From Calditrichia bacterium (GTDB taxonomy: Bacteria; Calditrichota; Calditrichia; RBG-13-44-9): 6,967 nt of DNA. The number at the start of each line of letters is the position of its first letter. Within the stretch, counting starts at the first letter, position 1. Made by a program: the position numbers and the translations under genes. Positions 5,224 to 6,967 of the stretch are shown here, piece after piece. The DNA is taken from contig JALXCH010000190.1 of NCBI GenBank assembly GCA_026991005.1, positions 1-6,967 on the forward strand, read 5' to 3'. The notes beneath the pieces were generated by a model. The model did not search any database. It saw only the letters and a program-made list of their open reading frames with translations, and was not told where the DNA came from.

Positions 5224-6967
5224 TTAAAAACTCTGCCCCACATTCAAATGCCACTCCCAGGAAGTCTTCTCATCAAAAATCGGCTTTGCAAAATCCAGTC
5301 GTATTGGTCCAATGGGAGTGGAAATGCCCAGACCAATTCCCGGTGAATAGCGCAACTCATTTAACGGATAAGTACCTGTCTCCAGCCACACATTCCCAAA
5401 ATCCAGAAACAGAACCAGATTAAAATGATTCCAGAAATCCACCCGCCACTCCACATTTCCTTCGATAATGCTCTTACCTCCCAGAGGTTTCCCCCGGGCA
5501 TCCAGTGGTCCCAGTTGTTGGCGTCCCCACCCCCGCACCGAGGTAATGCCTCCGGAATAGAAACGATCTTCCACCGGGACTTCCCCCTGGGGTTCCCGGG
5601 TCAGAATGCCGCCCAGCATGATGCGGGTTGCCAGAATAGCGCCCCACACCGATTGATATTTCCGAACATCCAGCACCCATTTCAGGTAGTGGTAATCGCT
5701 GGGAAAAAGCCATCCGTTGGTTTTCAGATTAATAAACAGAAACACTCCACCGTGGGGATTAAACATTGGTCGGGAAGAATCGTAGGTAAATCCCAGAATG
5801 GGTCCGGCTTTATTGTACAGATCTTCCTCGGTAGAGTAAGTACTGGCGCTATCCGAGGCTCCGCCGTTAGCACGGTCCACATATTCATACAAATAATTAA
5901 TTGAACCGCGAATATGCTGAGAAAAGCGGCGCATGATGGATAACTTACCTCCCAGGCGAGTAACCGTATAGCCAGGTTCGCGCTCTTTGCGTAGAAAGGG
6001 GTTCAGGGTTGCGCTGGTTCGGTAGTGAAAAAAAATCGGTTGCACCACTTTTACATCCAGATTATAGGGTTCCAGATCGGAGTGTTTCATAATGAATTCC
6101 AGCCGACGGGCGCCGCCAAACGTGCCCAGCCGCACCAGATTAAGGAAAGCGCGGAATTTGTCTTCCTTTCCGTAGCCCACACCGGTTCGAGCCGTTAAGC
6201 GCGGTGCTTCTTGAACGTGAATATGTACCGGAATTTCCTGCCTGCGGGTGCTATCCAGCACCGCCTTCACATCCACCACCTCGAACAATCCCAGAGCAAA
6301 AATCTGAATTTGCGTTTGCTCCAGCAAATCCTTCTGGTACATCTCTCCCGGACGAAAAGCAATTTGTTGCTCAATAATTGCAGGTTCAACCCGTTCGGTG
6401 CCTGTTATCTGCACCGGCCCAAACACGCAGCGGGGTCCACTATGGATATGCCACACAACCGTAACCAGGGCTGAATCCTCCTGCACGTGCAATTGGGGAT
6501 TTACTTCCAGATATGGATATCCCTGATTGGTAATGGTTTGAAACAGCAGGAGCTGATCCTGTAACACAAGGGCGTCCCGAAAGCGACTGCCTATTGTGAG
6601 TTGTAGATGGGAACGGACGCCTTCCACCAGCGTCTGTACGTGGGTTTCCACCTGAGGATTAGGAGTATGGTAAAGAAACTGAATGTCTTTTACCCGGATG
6701 GGATTCCCCTCTTGAATCAAAAAAGTCACTTCGACAGTACCGTTTTCCGGATGGGGAGCAATTTGCGGGGGAGAAATGTGCACGAAAAGGAATCCTTCCT
6801 GCTGATAAAAACGGATTAAGCGTGCTCGGTCTTCCTCCAGGATGGCATCCTGAAAAAGCGTACCGCTCTGGGGCAGGAAAATCCGCTCCACAGGTCCGGG
6901 AGTTTGGATTTTAATTACCTGAAGAAGTTCCTCCCGGGTAAAAGTGCGGTTTCCCTGAAAATTCACC
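5224..6967 (-). CDS. Omp85-family outer-membrane assembly protein (BamA/TamA-like), N-terminus beyond the window
   Basis: This is an outer-membrane beta-barrel insertase of the Omp85 superfamily. Numbering the visible 581 or so codons from the GTG at 6966, the protein shows about three POTRA domains (roughly 1-88, starting VNFQGNRTFTREEL; 89-178; 181-253) and a 16-strand-type barrel (about 258-580). Barrel hallmarks are FTYDSSRPMFNPHGG (393-407), FYSGGITSVRGWG (469-481, the conserved VRG motif of loop L6), FLDFGNVW (520-527), and SPGIGLGISTPIGPIRLDFAKPI (541-563). It ends in a terminal Phe as in the outer-membrane sorting signal. The GTG is not a true start: it encodes the first strand of a POTRA (I/V-x-F-x-G-N) and the frame runs off the window, so the signal peptide is missing. 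Three POTRAs plus an adjacent tamB favour a TamA-like role, but further POTRAs upstream (BamA, five in E. coli) cannot be excluded. It is probably co-transcribed with tamB across 129 bp. Confidence 0.88.
   Translation of the reverse strand, partial: VNFQGNRTFTREELLQVIKIQTPGPVERIFLPQSGTLFQDAILEEDRARLIRFYQQEGFLFVHISPPQIAPHPENGTVEVTFLIQEGNPIRVKDIQFLYHTPNPQVETHVQTLVEGVRSHLQLTIGSRFRDALVLQDQLLLFQTITNQGYPYLEVNPQLHVQEDSALVTVVWHIHSGPRCVFGPVQITGTERVEPAIIEQQIAFRPGEMYQKDLLEQTQIQIFALGLFEVVDVKAVLDSTRRQEIPVHIHVQEAPRLTARTGVGYGKEDKFRAFLNLVRLGTFGGARRLEFIMKHSDLEPYNLDVKVVQPIFFHYRTSATLNPFLRKEREPGYTVTRLGGKLSIMRRFSQHIRGSINYLYEYVDRANGGASDSASTYSTEEDLYNKAGPILGFTYDSSRPMFNPHGGVFLFINLKTNGWLFPSDYHYLKWVLDVRKYQSVWGAILATRIMLGGILTREPQGEVPVEDRFYSGGITSVRGWGRQQLGPLDARGKPLGGKSIIEGNVEWRVDFWNHFNLVLFLDFGNVWLETGTYPLNELRYSPGIGLGISTPIGPIRLDFAKPIFDEKTSWEWHLNVGQSF

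Noticed and set aside
5425..5904. 159-codon open frame on the plus strand opposite the Omp85 gene
   Set aside because: It lies entirely antisense to a clear barrel domain, its translation has no recognisable fold or family, and no convincing ribosome-binding site precedes it; it is a shadow frame.
6964..6966. GTG as start codon of the Omp85 gene
   Set aside because: It encodes a residue in the first strand of a POTRA domain, no signal peptide follows, and the frame is open to the window edge; the true start is outside.

Overview
The window comes from a Gram-negative (diderm) bacterium. The evidence is a TamB-type inner-membrane-anchored protein next to an Omp85 outer-membrane barrel. Base composition is moderate, coding density is very high, and there is no mobile gene, phage gene or RNA gene. 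The residues preserved from the upstream gene (ending QTQKFIGIP) resemble QueE tails of the Bacteroidota/FCB type, and the palindromic repeats are of a kind I associate with FCB-group genomes such as Calditrichota. That placement is inference and is weak.

Layout. Positions 1-1203 (+ strand) hold the 3' end of a 7-deazaguanine (queuosine precursor) operon: the last nine codons of a probable queE, then queD (40-402), then folE2 (406-1203). Ribosome-binding sites overlap the end of the preceding gene and the spacers are 3 to 9 nt, so the three are almost certainly co-transcribed. FolE2 makes 7,8-dihydroneopterin triphosphate from GTP, QueD converts it to 6-carboxy-tetrahydropterin, and QueE converts that to 7-carboxy-7-deazaguanine. 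The three genes therefore cover consecutive steps.

Positions 1216-6967 (- strand) converge on this operon with only 12 bp between stop codons. Transcription runs right to left: an Omp85-family barrel (BamA/TamA type, N-terminus cut by the window edge, 5224-6967) and then a 1292-residue TamB-like protein (1216-5094). Together they look like a translocation and assembly module: TamB spans the periplasm from an N-terminal inner-membrane anchor and docks on the outer-membrane barrel.

The only substantial non-coding stretch is the 129-bp gap between these two genes (5095-5223). It is almost filled by four related short palindromes, two in each orientation. They have GTAG-like feet and compensatory stem changes, resembling a REP/BIME cluster. 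This is the most unusual structure in the window. I see no evidence for a wholly new biological system; the genes themselves are recognisable housekeeping or envelope genes.
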